DNA of 64,000 nucleotides from Nigrospora sphaerica (lineage: Eukaryota > Ascomycota > Sordariomycetes > Amphisphaeriales > Apiosporaceae), in assembly GCA_018287875.1 (NCBI GenBank), contig JAGVVL010000018.1, positions 1,666,501 through 1,730,500 of the forward strand. The letters are read 5' to 3'. Numbering within the stretch: the first letter of the stretch is position 1; each line of letters begins with the position of its first letter. The position numbers and the translations under genes were made by a program. This document shows, piece after piece, positions 1 through 12,260 of this stretch. The notes below the pieces were generated by a model. That model made no database searches, had not been told where the DNA came from, and saw nothing but the letters and a program-made list of their open reading frames with translations.

Positions 1-2304
1 AGCTTGTTCTCCAGCGTAATTTGGACAACGGGCATCAAAACGGCCTCGATGTGCAGCAGAACATCGGGCGTGCTCTCCAGAGTAAGGATCAACGTTCCAA
101 TGGTCTGCAGGACACCCAAGGCCGTGATACTCTTGTCGTCCAGGTAATCCCCGTACTCTCCATCGTCGTCCCTCGAGTCGTTCTTGTCGAGCAGCTCCCG
201 GACGATGCGCATGTACGTGTCCCGCAGCTGCTCACTGAGGGCCACGGCAAAAGGTGTCAGCTCGGTTGCGAAAACCTCGACGAAGTCCTCCATAACGTTG
301 GCGAGCGCGTCAATGTCGCACTCGTTTGCCAGCTTGAGCAGCTGCTGCATGATGGTCGGGATGCTCTGCTGCATGCTAATCCGAATCGCGTCGTGACGAA
401 TTAGGGGCTGCAGCGCCAGGGCGGCCGTGACTCGGACAGGGAGCTCGGAATCGGCCATGCAGTCGAGGATGTGGCGGTATATGACGAGAAGGTTGTTCTG
501 GTCCTTGAAGTTGAGCTGCTCGAACTTCTCGATGGTGTCGCAAGCGCGCGCCCGGAGGTAGCCCTGCGAGCTCTTGAAGTCGGGGAAAACATAGCGAACC
601 AAGAAGTACTCGACCTGGTCGGCGATCGGGCTCTTCTTGCCCAGGAGGACCGGGGCCAGAGTGCCGATCATGCGCAGGGCACCCTCCTTGCCGATGTGGT
701 CTTTTTTATCATCGGGAGCGGTCTCGTAGGTGTTGACGACGCCGTTGATGAACTGCAGCAGCTCAAACGTTTGCTTTCTGCGCACCTTGGTGAGGGTGAC
801 GAGAAAGTTCGTTGCCGCCACATCGGGAGAGGAGACCTCCTCGTAGAAACTGAGCTTTCGGTGCAGGTACTCCTCGGGCTCCTCCTGGAACTTCTCGACA
901 TCCTCCTCGCTCAGACACATCACGGGAAAAACCAGGTGGGTGACCAGGTTGGTCAGGTGCGGCTTCAGGTGCGGCCACATCTCCTTCGGCCGGCAGCACT
1001 CGTCGAGGAAAACTAAAGTATACGAGAGGCAGGGCTTGCTAAGCCAGGCAGTCTTGGACACCCATTTTTCGATCTCCTGGAGATAGTGCTTGAGAATTTC
1101 GGGAGCAACGGTGGCCGTGAACTCCTTGGCGAAAACCTTGGCGGCCTCGCCGTTCGACGAAACCGATGAAATGTTGCCATGCCTGATCCACAGCCTGTTG
1201 AGGTTGAAATAAGCCCACTTCTTGGCCTTCCACCAGTGGTGGCGCTCGCGGTCTTCGAGGTCTTCGGGCAGGGCCGAGGCGGGCATGGCTTTGGAAACCG
1301 TGTTGAGGAAAACGGTGCACCAGCCGAGGTTGACGGGCTGCTGCTTCAAGAAGCCGCTGAGCTCAAGCTATTATGTGGGGGCCGGGTCAGTAAAGAAGGA
1401 GTCGCTGGGACAGGACCGAAGAGAGGGAGAAGGGGAGGGCGTTTCTTGCTTACCCATGTAGCGTGCTTGTAGGCCTTCAGGGCAATGTGCAACATCTCAC
1501 CGGCCTCATCACTCTCCTGGGTGACCAACTCGTTGCAGACATCGAGCAAGCGGGGGAAGCTAGCCTCGATGATCTTGTCGAACTGGACGCGGCTGTCTTC
1601 CTGAGTGCCCTTGAACCGATAGGCGCGGCAGGTGACCAAAAGGCACTGCAGACCGGCCAAGACGGAGAGGGGATCGTTGGCGTGCAGGAGACTGAGGGTG
1701 ACAGTCATAAAGTCGGGCCATTTGTCGGGGAAATCGAAGTGCAGGATGCGCTGGATGGTCTGGAGAAGCTGTTGTCGGACGGCGCCCTGGGAGGAGGCCA
1801 GGATGGGGAGTACGCGATTTCGGAAGCGAGCCTTCTCATCGTCGTTGATGGTGATTTCGTCGGGGTAGTGGTCCGTCTTGGCCCAGCCGCGGTTGGTGCG
1901 GTTCTTGAGGTATATGACCGCTGCAAGCAAGCAAAAGAGCATCGCCGGTCAGTACAGGCCTTCGCAGCGGGAGCGGGAGCGGGGGGAGGGGGGACGCGAG
2001 CGGGCAGGATGCGACTTCGGGTCATAGCACACGGCGCGTACGTACTGGAGAGGCGGACGGACTCCTCGGGCTCGGTGGCCAGGATGTCCAGGAGGAAGTC
2101 GGTGAAGCCGGCGAGCGACTCGGCCTGTGGCAGAGCGGTTATGGGTCAGCAGGCAGTTCATCCGTTTCGCCGGCGTCACGGCCGGGGGCAGGATCGAGGG
2201 CACAACACACGTACCGACTTCAGCTCGAGCTCGGCGGAGCGGCGCACATTAACATCGGGCGAGAGAGTCGCGCAAACGCGGCTCCGGATGGCTTCCACAT
2301 TCAT
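1..2304 (-). CDS. NMD5: Importin-beta family karyopherin, importin-7/8 (Nmd5/Sxm1) type, C-terminus outside window
   Basis: Nuclear transport receptor of the importin-7/8 class, expected to carry cargo through the nuclear pore under Ran control. Four exons join in phase: 2304-2215, 2124-2046, 1920-1454, and 1367 to the window edge, giving about 667 N-terminal residues of a family of roughly 1,000-1,050. The start MNVEAIRSRV and the VIYLKNRTNRGW segment (about residues 56-70) are the usual N-terminal importin-beta (IBN) signature. Further on, the HEAT-repeat core contains PDFKSSQGYLRARACD, matching importin-7 homologues. Introns have GTACGT, GTACGT and GTAAGC donors. The C-terminal HEAT repeats lie beyond position 1. 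The yeast paralogues Nmd5 and Sxm1 cannot be told apart from this part alone, so the symbol is approximate. The family is certain. Confidence 0.92.
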
Positions 2305-2682
2305 GTTGAAGGCCTAACCCGAGGGGCAGTCGGGAACGGCCTGAGGTCTCGGGAAGGGAGACAAGACACACACAAAGTAGCGGGGAAGGAAAAAGCAGAA
2401 CCGCGGGCGAGGGAAACAAGCCAGGCAGGAACCTTAAAAGCCACCGGCCGAGTCGACAGATCAGAGGCCTGTACGGGGGTCAAGGAAGATGGGCGGAGGG
2501 CAAGGGGGGAGAGTCGACGACGGCAACGACGGCGGCGACGACGTGGTCAAAGTTGGTGCGGCATGGACTGGACTTGAAGTTCAGTTCTAGTCGGAACGGT
2601 TCAGCTTGCAGCCAAAAGTCGCTACGTTGGATTGGGATTTGTTATTTTTTTTCTGCCACTGGAAATGGCGGGGCACCGACAA

Positions 2683-2735
2683 GGCAGGCCAGGCAGGCCA
2701 GGCAGGCCAGGCAGGCCAGGCAGGCCAGGCAGGCA
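2683..2735. repeat. Minisatellite, 9-bp unit GGCAGGCCA, about five to six copies
   Basis: Direct reading shows five perfect GGCAGGCCA units followed by a partial one. It lies about 380 bp upstream of the importin start codon, in the probable promoter or leader, not in a coding frame. Confidence 0.95.
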
Positions 2736-3080
2736 CACAGTGGTGGCAGAGGCAAAAGATACCTACATCCTCCAAAGCTCCCAGGGCCGATAGGTTAGTT
2801 TGTATGTACCTACCACCTACCTAGGACAAGCACACCCACACCCACCCATCCACCCACCCACACACACACACATACACACACGAGAGCACGTACGTACAAA
2901 GGGAGGGAATAGCACCAGCACAAACTAGGACTGGGTTGGGCTCGGCTGGACGACGTAGTTGCCGGCCCGACTCACTGGGCAGAACTGGCCAAGGAAGGTA
3001 TGGAGGAAGACGCAGGATGGGAAGAAGAGAGAAAGAGGGCGAGAGAGGCCAAGAGAGGCCAAATGGGAGAGTGACCTTTT

Positions 3081-3099
3081 GGGGGGGGGGGGGGGGGGG
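3081..3099 (+). repeat. Homopolymer run of 19 G
   Basis: Uninterrupted G tract read directly. Similar tracts of 17 and 18 G occur at 32603 and 47458. Its length should be treated as uncertain because homopolymers are error-prone in sequencing. Confidence 0.9.
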
Positions 3100-3856
3100 A
3101 CAAAGACCACAACACGAGCGTTGGTTTTTGTGTGCTTGGTCTCCTTGGCCGGTGGTTAGAGGAACCTTGCGGTGTTCTGGTCGGAGTTCGCACGTCTGGT
3201 TCCAGGTTTTGGGTTGGGCTACCTAGAGGATGTTGGACTTGGGTAGGTTGACAGGCCGGCGGCAGGCATTCTTCGAATCCAATGTAAACACACAGCCAAG
3301 GTGAGGATGCCAGCAGATTCAACATGACTGAAAATCCTGGCCATCGTATCCTCGAACACCCTAAAACATTAAGGCCCTGTATCTACGTAGCTCTTACTGA
3401 CTTCTTATGCACATACCTACTACTTGCATACGTGCTTGTACTACTATCCATTATTCCCCCTGTACGCCCTGCGGTCATGAGGCCATGCCACTTGGGAATC
3501 AAGTGCCATCCCCCCAACCCAACAGCAAAGCAGCGAAGTTTCAGTGGGCTCTAACCTACCACTACTAGCTAGTACTTAGATAACGTTTGGGTGCATCACC
3601 CTGGGGGCGAATATGTACCTGCATATATAAGCGGCTAAGTGCGCGTAGCAAAATTGCAAAATTTACGACTGGATATGACCACTGGCGCGTGTGTGTATGT
3701 GTGAGTCGCAGAACGCGTGTGTGTCTGGCTGCCGAAACCACGGCTGCCTTAGGTACATGCCCACTGTAAAATAGTTACCTCCACTACAGATATTGGTCGA
3801 CGGACTACCTGACTTGTCGTATGGGCAACTGTGTGCCTTGTTTTGAGAGAGAGAAA

Positions 3857-3892
3857 GTGTGTGTGTGTGTGTATGTGTGTGTGTGTGTGTGT
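3857..3892. repeat. (TG)n/(CA)n microsatellite
   Basis: Near-perfect TG dinucleotide run with one TA interruption, intergenic, preceded by a short GA-rich run. Confidence 0.95.
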
Positions 3893-6297
3893 AAGAGTAA
3901 AGGAATGAGCCATCTGCAGATCGGGGCTGTAGGGGACCATGACTGGCAGATATGAATAGATGGGTCGGTCGAGGGCCCTCCTCTTCCCACGATAATGGGA
4001 AAATGGGATGTTCCATGACCGCACTGTCAAGAGTTGACAGGCTTGGTCTCAGGTCTGATTCAAGCGGGTATGGGGCCTCGGGGATTTATGTGTATCAAGG
4101 CAGTGCTTATTAGCGTCAGGCGCCGGCTGTTGGTCTTTCCCACGATCTCTATTGGGACCTACCATCACTTCTCGACACGAGGGGTGAAAGCCCCCTCCCT
4201 TTTCTCTCAGCTCTTCGTCAGGGGCCCAAACGAGATTGAACATGGCCTTTGTGCTGTCAAAAGTCATAAGCACGCTACCTGGCCGGACGTACCGCGCTAT
4301 TACGGGCGCATACGCGAAATGGAGCCCTCGTTCAGGGCAGCCCCCCTTCCATAGTTGGGCTGGAGGGATCGATAGACAGCCAGTAATCTTATCGCCAGGT
4401 GTATACTATAGTACTGCAGGTAAAGTACGGAATCGCTTCCGATCCTCTTCGCTCCCGTCCCGTCCTCAAATCCAACATTACTTCCCCCGTCGTCGTTTGA
4501 CGCCCGTGGATAAACGCTTTATCTGCCTTGATCATCACCCACCATCGTAATTCTTAGAGGCACACTGGCCTTGCCCCGGGTTCGGCACCTGCCTACCACT
4601 ATCCCACTCAGGTGCATACCTACTCGTCCGCCCTTGGGGTATGCATCTGTTCAGATCGCCGGACGATTAATGCGCGTATTCTACATCGGGTAAGTTCGTA
4701 TCCAGCACCGGCTACGATGTAACTATACGCCGTCTTTGGAAGAGGGTCCTTTTTCGGCAGGGGCTTTACTCCATGGCAATCCAGTCATCGGTGGCGTTCC
4801 TTCCACTGCGAGAGGCAGCCACGCGGCTGCCCGCCAGCGTGGGCGGGGATGCCAGAAAGAATAAAATAAGAAAAGCCCGCCGCCCCGGTGGCTATCTCCT
4901 CTAGCCGTAATGTGTAGTGAGTAGTCGTAGATGGGTGTGCTGATGGTGCCAGTGCACGGAGGAGATCTTCGGCTGTCCCGTCTGCACGTCCCCTCCGACG
5001 GCTGCGGCGTCTTCTCTTTTGACATCCCCACAGAATGTGACAATAACTTTTTACGGCCCCCGAACGGCTTCACGTGAGAGGGGGAGCGCGCTCACTTATT
5101 CACGGGAACTCTCACAGCAAGCCAGCAGGCGTTATTCCGCCCACCAACCTAGCTGGTCACATGGGAGGCATGATCAAGAAGGAGCCCTTGATGGGCGACC
5201 GCGCGATGCGATGATCTCATGCAAGCATGGAAAAGGAAAAAGAAAACCCCATCAGCCGCGTTTTCTATTTCAAGCAAGAGCGAACCACAGACTCGCTGCT
5301 GTTGGGCGCCATCGTACATCTACCTCTAGTAGGCACATGCAGGTATCACCTAGGTACAGGTTGTCAACGACCAGGGCCAAATACCCCGGCCCTGGCTGTG
5401 ATGGTGAGCAACTGTGCTTACGACGCCCAAGCCGGAGACAACCGGGGGCCTCCTATCCCTAAGGCGCCTCTCCGATGACGAACCTTCATTTCAGCGCTTG
5501 TCAAGTGCCTCTCCTTACCAGTCTTTCTGCGACCTGCCCCATTGGGTCATCGGGACCATTGGAATGTTCTGGTGCCTAACTCCCTGGGGACCAGCACCAA
5601 GTCCGGTCAGCTAGGGCGTCAGCCCGTGCCAGTGCCTCAGTACCTACTACATACTCTCCCTGGATGGCTGAATTGTATCTTCCCGAGGCCAGAAACCAAC
5701 CCCACTCACCCCCTCAGGTCTCCGAGCGGCATAAAATGTTGGAAGCTATCTAGACCTGTCCTACCGCAACATCTTTCTGCACCTTCGCCATGCTACGTAC
5801 ACGCAGTAACGACTTCCCCAGAGATTAGCCACCAGTAATTGGGGATTAAATCGGTGAGACACAGGATCCAGCGGAGCCAATCTCATTAATCGCTTCGGAC
5901 CCCCCATTTTCCTTCATCACACCACCCAACGGTATCATGCGTCGCGCCAAAACCTGTCGAAGGCGCAAGTTTCATTCCGCTAGAACATTCATTGCAAGTG
6001 GTCTGATGGACCGTCCCTCCGAGTCCTCCCAAAGCCGCTCTTCTGTACATGAGAAAGACAAATAGACCCGAATAAAGATATCCTTTCCATCCATCCACCG
6101 CTAGTACGGATTGGACCCATTGAAGAACCTTCCACAACCCCGTATTAACGAAAACGGCAGCACTTTGCTGCCGACTGTTTCTCAGCCACGCTCCATGCAG
6201 TGCAAATCCAACCGTCGACTGCCTGCCAGAGTCAGCTGGAGCAATGCAAGTCTCGTGATAACAATCACCATATTCATGTGAACCGGACTAACAGTTC

Positions 6298-7995
6298 TCA
6301 ACCGACGGGACAGGGTATGGTGTAGCTGTGAGCAGCGTGCTGCATTAACAGATAGCACAAGGCAATAAATGACTGACAGTTATGGCAGGGGCGCCTTGGC
6401 CCAAGTGATGAAGCGTATAATCCAGAGAGCGATTGTCCTTGGCACGGTGTACCTGTGGCGAGTATCCCGGGCAGTATATCCTTGGAAGTAAAAGGCGTCA
6501 ATGGAACCAGGATCCCAAGGGGCATATCAAGAGGTCTTTGGTTCGATCAACACATGTTGTCAGACCATTCGTAGAAGGCGAATCCCAGGGGGCGGGCCTC
6601 AGAAATTGTTGGGCTCCAAAAGACATCCGTCGGGCTGGTACTGCCAAGCGTCGGGCCTAGGGCGGCTCCGGGGATACCTAAGAGAGCCGTTTGGGCGCCA
6701 AGGGAAATACGTAAACTTCCATCTTTGACAACATGTTTGGATGAGAGCGTCGACTTTGATTCGAGACCAAACAGTTCGATCCAAATAACCGGTTCCAGAT
6801 AGCAAGCGTCCAGACTGAAAACACCAAGGAAACTGTCCGTCCGGCAGGGTGTCCCGGCTAACCTCGTCTGCAACATCTGGCATTTGCCTACAACAGATCA
6901 TGGGGAAGCGTCTCACCAAAAAGCGACTCATGGTCTGTTTCAAATCTCATCTCGACGTGAAGTCAAGCAGGTATCCTGAGCCTCATGGGCGGTGTTTGCT
7001 CCGGTAGGTTGACATTCCAGCCTTTGGGCTATCCGTGGCAACAAAGTCCAGACCGGGTCGTGCCACTGTCCAACGGGAATTTGCACAGTGCCGTGTTTGT
7101 AGGCTTCCAGGGGAAAATCCAAATGGGATCCGGTCCTGAATAGAGAAGGTGGAATTCCTGTCCGGTGTCCTGGGGCTCCGGGTCCATGTAGAAAGGGGGA
7201 TGGTAACTCGCACACCTGCTGTCAGTAAACACAAAACGACAACGGTCCAATGGGTACCAGGCAAATGAGGTGTTGCTGGGGAATCCTTCACTGAGAGGTT
7301 GGGATATATATACACTGCATCCAGTGCTCACCTTGCTGTCCGGACCACGAGCCCTATCTATTAGTATGACAAATCGTTTCAAACGTCTCACCGATTGACT
7401 CCACACGCCGTCGACAGTGGAAGTCGTAACCCAGGAAAAGAGAAAACAACGCAGCAGAGATCCTCCGTGGTGTGGCTTGGATCCGGACAGCAAGCTGGCA
7501 GGGGAGATAAGTCTTCAAAAGGTCATAAGCTCCGACAAGAGAGGTTCTTCTTTTTCCCGTCCCAGTTCCCAGGTCTGGTGCAGCATTATGCAAAATGGGC
7601 CAGTAGGTAGGAACAGAAGGAAACAGGAACAGTCATCCGCTGGTCTGATCGTCCGTATGCATTCGTAAAGACCCGTAGAGCGCCATAACCTTAATCCAGA
7701 AAGAGCCGCGGGCGATTGGGCGGCGGAAATAGTGAGAAATGTGCATATCCAGGAAGACGAACGTGGATGATCCGGGGTGGTCAGGAGGAGCCCTGGGGTA
7801 TCATCAGAGGGTGCAAACTTGCAGCCCTTGGAAATCATGCGAATCTCGCGCAACGAAAAGTCCTGAAGGCAACGCTGGAATGCCAAAAAGCCGTGGCGGG
7901 CTGCTGGGCTCCAAATCCTCGGGCATTGAGAATGAAAAGTCATCAAGGGGATCCATCAAGGAGTCACGTGCGAGACGGGCGTCTCGGTCATCCAC
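6298..7995 (-). other. Coding-like peptide stretches, possible decayed gene
   Basis: Reading the minus strand leftward from 7995, open segments in changing frames have protein-like composition, for example MDPLDDFSFSMPEDLEP (from about 7956) and, farther on, DPEPQDTGQEFHLLYSG (about 7190). No single frame stays open, no convincing intron set joins them, and I recognise no family. It could be a decayed gene or chance openings in GC-rich DNA. Listed so that it can be tested, not as a gene. Confidence 0.15.
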
Positions 7996-8025
7996 GCATC
8001 CACCGGGGGAGGAGCGGCTTGCTCT

Positions 8026-9327
8026 TCACCGGCCGCTGCGGTGGCTGCGATGCCTTGAGTCGGCGTGACGGTCGACACTGTCCCGGTTGTGGCGCGACGA
8101 TGATCCACTGCTTGCCGTCTGAGTACTGGAAGGAGGAGCTGAGGGACGTGTGGCAGGGGTAGTGTCATACTGTTGTTGGTCGTGCGAGCTGGGGTACGGC
8201 TGTGCACCTGCTGGCGAGGCTACAATAATCAGCACCGGCCACTTGTTCACGCCAAGTCGCGACGGTCGTTGTACATACCACGTCCGTAGAAGGCATCGAC
8301 CGGCTGCCCCGGCGTCGATGCGAACTGAGGCGGTGCCGAGGCGGCAGGCTGGGGGTAGTAGTTGGAGCCGGGGTTCGCGGGGTATCCAGGGGAGGCTCCG
8401 GCGGTCACGTAAACTGGCCTACCCTGCGACATGGTGGTTACAGCAACTGGAGAGGCCTGCGGGTACGAAGCATTGGGGCCATAGTCAGATCCGCGGACAG
8501 CCATGTTGGCATTAACCTGGGTGTACGGCCGTTCCGAGCCGGGCTGGCCGAATGCTGCGGGAGCACCTCCTGAATACGAGCCATCCTGGGGGGGTGCCGG
8601 AGAGAACTGCGGTGCCTGGGTCGTGGTGTAGCCCGGCGCACCTCCATACCCACCCTGGTTTCCATAGGGAGCCCCCGCGGGATATGAGCCAGAGGCGCCA
8701 TTGTAGCCTCCGTTACCAGTTCCTGGGTACCTCGGAGTAGAGTCATAGGAATCACGGGATGAGTCCTGGAAAGAAGAAGCACCCTCGGTTGGCCCATAGT
8801 ACTGACGCGACTGGTGGATGTCCGAATTGCGGTATTGGGCTACTGGTGAGTTAGACTTCTGGACGAACACGCCGCTCGAGGCGTTGGTACCTCCGGATGA
8901 GTTGCGCGCGGTCTGTTGCCGCCGCTCTTGATCCCACCGCGCAGAGTCTGCTTTCAGGTCCTCGATCATGGCCTGGGGAACACGGAGCGGTTAGCGAGCG
9001 GGGCAGCCGCGTTAGGGGGGCGGACGGGTCGCGCTTACTGTCGTTAGGTTTCTGTAGGCGGTGATGAAGTATCCCTGAACAGCCTGGCCGGTCTGGGGGC
9101 TCTGTAGGAAGGCAGTGTCAGCGCGACGGTACGAGGCAATCGAGGACCGGTGCGGCGAGGACTACCTCATAGACTCCGGGGCGGACGAGGGCGTCGTTGC
9201 CCAAGTAGCGGCAGATGTCGGCCGTGATGACCTCGCGATCGATGCCATCCCGGGGGACGAAGTACTCATTTTGCCGGTTTGACGAAGGCGGCGCCGCCTG
9301 TGCCGAACGTCCTGCGCGCGAAGACAT
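8026..9327 (-). CDS. rfeG: RfeG-type fungal protein with disordered GY/P-rich tail
   Basis: Matches the fungal family annotated as transcription factor RfeG. Its biochemical role is poorly defined. Four exons in phase: 9327-9166, 9101-9039, 8972-8279, 8219-8026, 370 residues. Residues 1-90 form the conserved part, with NEYFVPRDGIDREVITADIC, the YLGNDALVRPG segment, then TGQAVQGYFITAYRNLTT and MIEDLKADS. The rest is low-complexity, rich in G, Y, P, Q and S, as expected of a disordered region. The last intron is inferred from a perfect GTATGT donor and TTGTAG acceptor that keep phase. It replaces a short MYNDRRDLA ending by a 64-residue S/R/H-rich tail. If that intron is retained, the protein ends at 8247 instead. 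The long CT-rich DNA upstream is probably promoter and leader. Confidence 0.82.
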
Positions 9328-12260
9328 GGTGGTGACGGAGGCGTGAAATGGACAGGAACGGGCGGTAGAGGAGGAGGGCGGGCGACGATTACGGTAGGGT
9401 GGACGTCGACGGGGAGGAGTGGGAGGATGGGAGGATGGAATAGGGAAAATGGGACGAGATAAACCAAGGAACGGATGGTGAGGGGAGTAGGCGGCAGAGA
9501 GGAGAAAAGCGACCAGAGCAGGCGCACTGGCTGGCGTGGTGGGGTCTCGAAAATCAGCAGTACGGCACCGGCTGCTTCTTGCTGATAGTGTGGCCCTCCT
9601 CTCCAGGGTTAAGGCGGGTTTAGGCGACCCGACTAAGGCTGGATCGCGTCACCTAGTTGGCTGACGGGGGGGCGGATGGCAGGAAGGGGTGGTGGCAGGA
9701 AAGGGCTAGTCTGGGCCCCAATCCTTGAAGCGGGTGGCAATGGGACGGGCTACTGGACCACGATGGGCCGTCGAAGGGGGGGGGAGACCTTAGGAAAAAG
9801 GGTGGTGGTACCGCTGGCGGTGCTGATTGCCTGACACACACAACACGTACACATACACACACAAGACAAAGAAGAGACAGACAAGACGGAGAGCGTGAGC
9901 GAAAAGGGTACCTAGGCACCCATGTACCGTCCGCCTCTCTCTCTCTCTCTCTCTCTCTCCAGATGAGTCCTCTCGTAGTCTCAGCTCGGGGGTCAGGTGA
10001 GATCGGAGACCACTCGGTGCAGGGCAGAATACCCAATGAGCTGGAAGCGTCCCGACACGGTGGAGCCGTGTTACTGTGTGATTCGAAGTGCGTGGGAGTC
10101 GCTGGTTGGCTGCCCCAACGATCCCGCGGGTAACGAGGGAGGGAGGCGAAGGGAGGCAGGGAGGAGGAGGGTACGGAGCAGGCTGGGTAGTTCCAGCACA
10201 GAGCCTGCAGGAGACTTGCGTCCGGCACCTCTTTCCTGGTGCGCAGAAGGGGTGGGAGGGAGTTGGTGCAGGACAAGACACAAAGGCAAGACCTGACAGG
10301 ATCCAATGACCGAACCAAAAGGCCAGAGATCGTCGGGGGGGCAAGGCAGAATCCCAGAGGCCGTCCCAGGATCAGGCGTTTGTAGCTGCGAACGCGAAGA
10401 GAGAGGCCGAGAGAGACCGCCAAAGCGGGAACGTAATGTTTGGCCGGGACCCCCAGCGCGAGACGGGTACAGGCAATAGATCGTGGCGTGTAACGGCCAA
10501 CCGCCCACTTTTCAGCCAGGAACCCTGAGCGACGGATGGCTAGGAAGCAGGTCGCTGGCTGTATTCCGGTATGCTACTCGGGTAGGCAGCACGTAAGAAC
10601 CCTGGCCGCTGCTGGCCTCGGCGCGGCGCAGTGTGTCAGGCAGCGAAAGCTGAATCAATCCGACGGGCAATCGTCGGGTTTCTGAGCGAGCCCAGCGCTT
10701 GGGCGATCAGGAGGCGATGGGCAGGATGGCTTCTCCCGGCCCGACGCCGTATGGCCTTACAGATAGTAGATGTTGACGATAGGGAAAATAGCGACCAACG
10801 CGCGAGTGGCGGGGTCGTCTGCCGCAATTCCTTGGCTGGGGCGCAGGGCGATGGAAGAAAAAAAAAAGGAAATCCAGTCGTCGGTGGCCAGAATGGGGAG
10901 ACCGGGAGATGTTGGGCTCCGGTGGCACGGGCAATGTACCGGCTCCTGATGCAACCATGAAATCCAGATAGACGGCAAATCCCCTGAAATAGCGCCCGCC
11001 TTAACAAAAATTGGGAACAAGTAGCTACTGTTATACGCATTACCCTGCGTGGAGCTTCAACCGCCTAACAGAAAGTCTATTGTCTCGCTCGCCTCGCCCC
11101 CGGCGTCTGCCCGTGGCTCCATTTATACCCTATCGACCAAGGGTTGTCCTGGCAACTCCTTCGTACATGCTCCGGCCGTGCCATGAGAGGCGCGGCAGGG
11201 AAGAACAGGGACACGGGCTGGCGGGGACAACGGACCAGCGGGACTCCCCCTTCCTGCCATCCCGCACACAACGACGCCCTCTTGGGCACCCGGGGGGATG
11301 CGGCCCCATAGGCTGCGACCTGAGACCACGAGTCCCAGTCATGCTGAGGCCGCATCGGAGCGGAGGGCAAGACGTCACGCTTGGAATCCCGACAAGGCCA
11401 GCCAAGAGTGTCAACGTGTCTCCCCAGGCCGACCACCTCGTCTCGCTCATCCGTACCTGGCGATGCAGGCTGGGGCGTGCCTGCTTCGAGTTGGGTATCA
11501 ATGCTTGCGCCCAAAGAAGTGCGGTGTGGTGCCTAAGCGGCCACGGCCAATCACGGCATCGTGGGTCCATTCCAGATGAGCGCAGCAGAAACGTCCAAGT
11601 TGACCACCAGGCCAGTCGCGGCATGTCTTATGACGCCACCCGCTTGGGCGACGTGCCATCTCTTGATTCCACCTCAATATCCTGATGGCCTGTACCTGGT
11701 AAAGACGAAGCCCATTCCGCTTCCCATACGAAACCTCGAGGCCCAGTCGAGCCAGCACCGTCATGTCGCCTCTTGTCATGAACGCCTCGGCCGCCAGGCC
11801 GTTCGTTAGTACTCGTGCCCGGTGGCGCTTCGCTCCAGCAGAGGCCATGCGAGGAGGCTCGGCTCGATTTGGCGTGAGCGTCGCAGCGTTGTGGACTGGG
11901 GATCGTGCCGACCTCCTGAAGTGCTGCACACACACAATGATTTCGGACCCGTAAGGGGCGGAACGACGGAACAATGGAACAATTCCCAAGCCTCCCAACC
12001 AATCTGCCAGAGCCCTGGTGCGTCTGCAGACGGCTGTGTCTGCAGGGCCATCCTGATACGGCCCCGTTTCTCACCACGTCGCTGGTTTGTCTCGCTTGCC
12101 GCCGTATTATTCTGAACCGGCTGCACGACATGCCCCGTGGCGATATTCTTGCGTCTCGCCGAAAGGCATGCGGAACGAGTCCCTCTGCATGTCAGATTGA
12201 AGCCAATGGTTTGGCCCAGGAGGGTCCGGCATCGCTATCATTGTCGATTTTGGGGTGTGA
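9328..12260. other. 2.9 kb intergenic region between RfeG and polymerase eta
   Basis: Both flanking genes read leftward, so this holds the RfeG promoter and leader (right of 9328) and the 3' flank of the polymerase gene. A CT microsatellite lies at 9935-9959. ORFs of 140-250 codons occur on both strands (for example 9653-10423 minus and 11011-11685 plus), but they are low-complexity or overlap each other and show no family features, so I do not call them genes. Confidence 0.6.
9935..9959. repeat. (CT)n microsatellite
   Basis: Twelve CT dinucleotides read directly, about 610 bp upstream of the RfeG start codon. Confidence 0.95.

Larger units (their letters stand above)
2305..8025. other. 5.7 kb gene-poor region between importin and RfeG genes
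   Basis: The importin gene reads leftward, so its promoter and leader lie at the left end of this stretch. I see no ORF with a recognisable family. It holds a 9-bp minisatellite (2683-2735), a 19-nt G run (3081-3099) and a TG/CA microsatellite (3857-3892). Some coding-like peptide stretches occur on the minus strand at 6.3-8.0 kb (separate entry). No tRNA B-box was found. Confidence 0.6.

Noticed and set aside
471..1016. 181-codon plus-strand ORF within the importin gene
   Set aside because: It is the antisense of the importin exon; the minus-strand translation matches importin-7 while the plus-strand one has no features.
8247..8278. RfeG ending at the first in-frame stop (MYNDRRDLA)
   Set aside because: Not fully excluded, but a perfect GTATGT donor and in-phase acceptor make the spliced, longer C-terminus the better model.
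9653..10423. 256-codon minus-strand ORF upstream of RfeG
   Set aside because: Low-complexity, built on CT and CA repeats (runs of RERERE and CVCVRVVCV). Better explained as leader or promoter DNA without stops.
11011..11685. 224-codon plus-strand ORF overlapping 145- and 164-codon minus ORFs
   Set aside because: Several frames on both strands are open at once, a sign of GC-rich stop-poor DNA. No start context, intron or motif singles one out.
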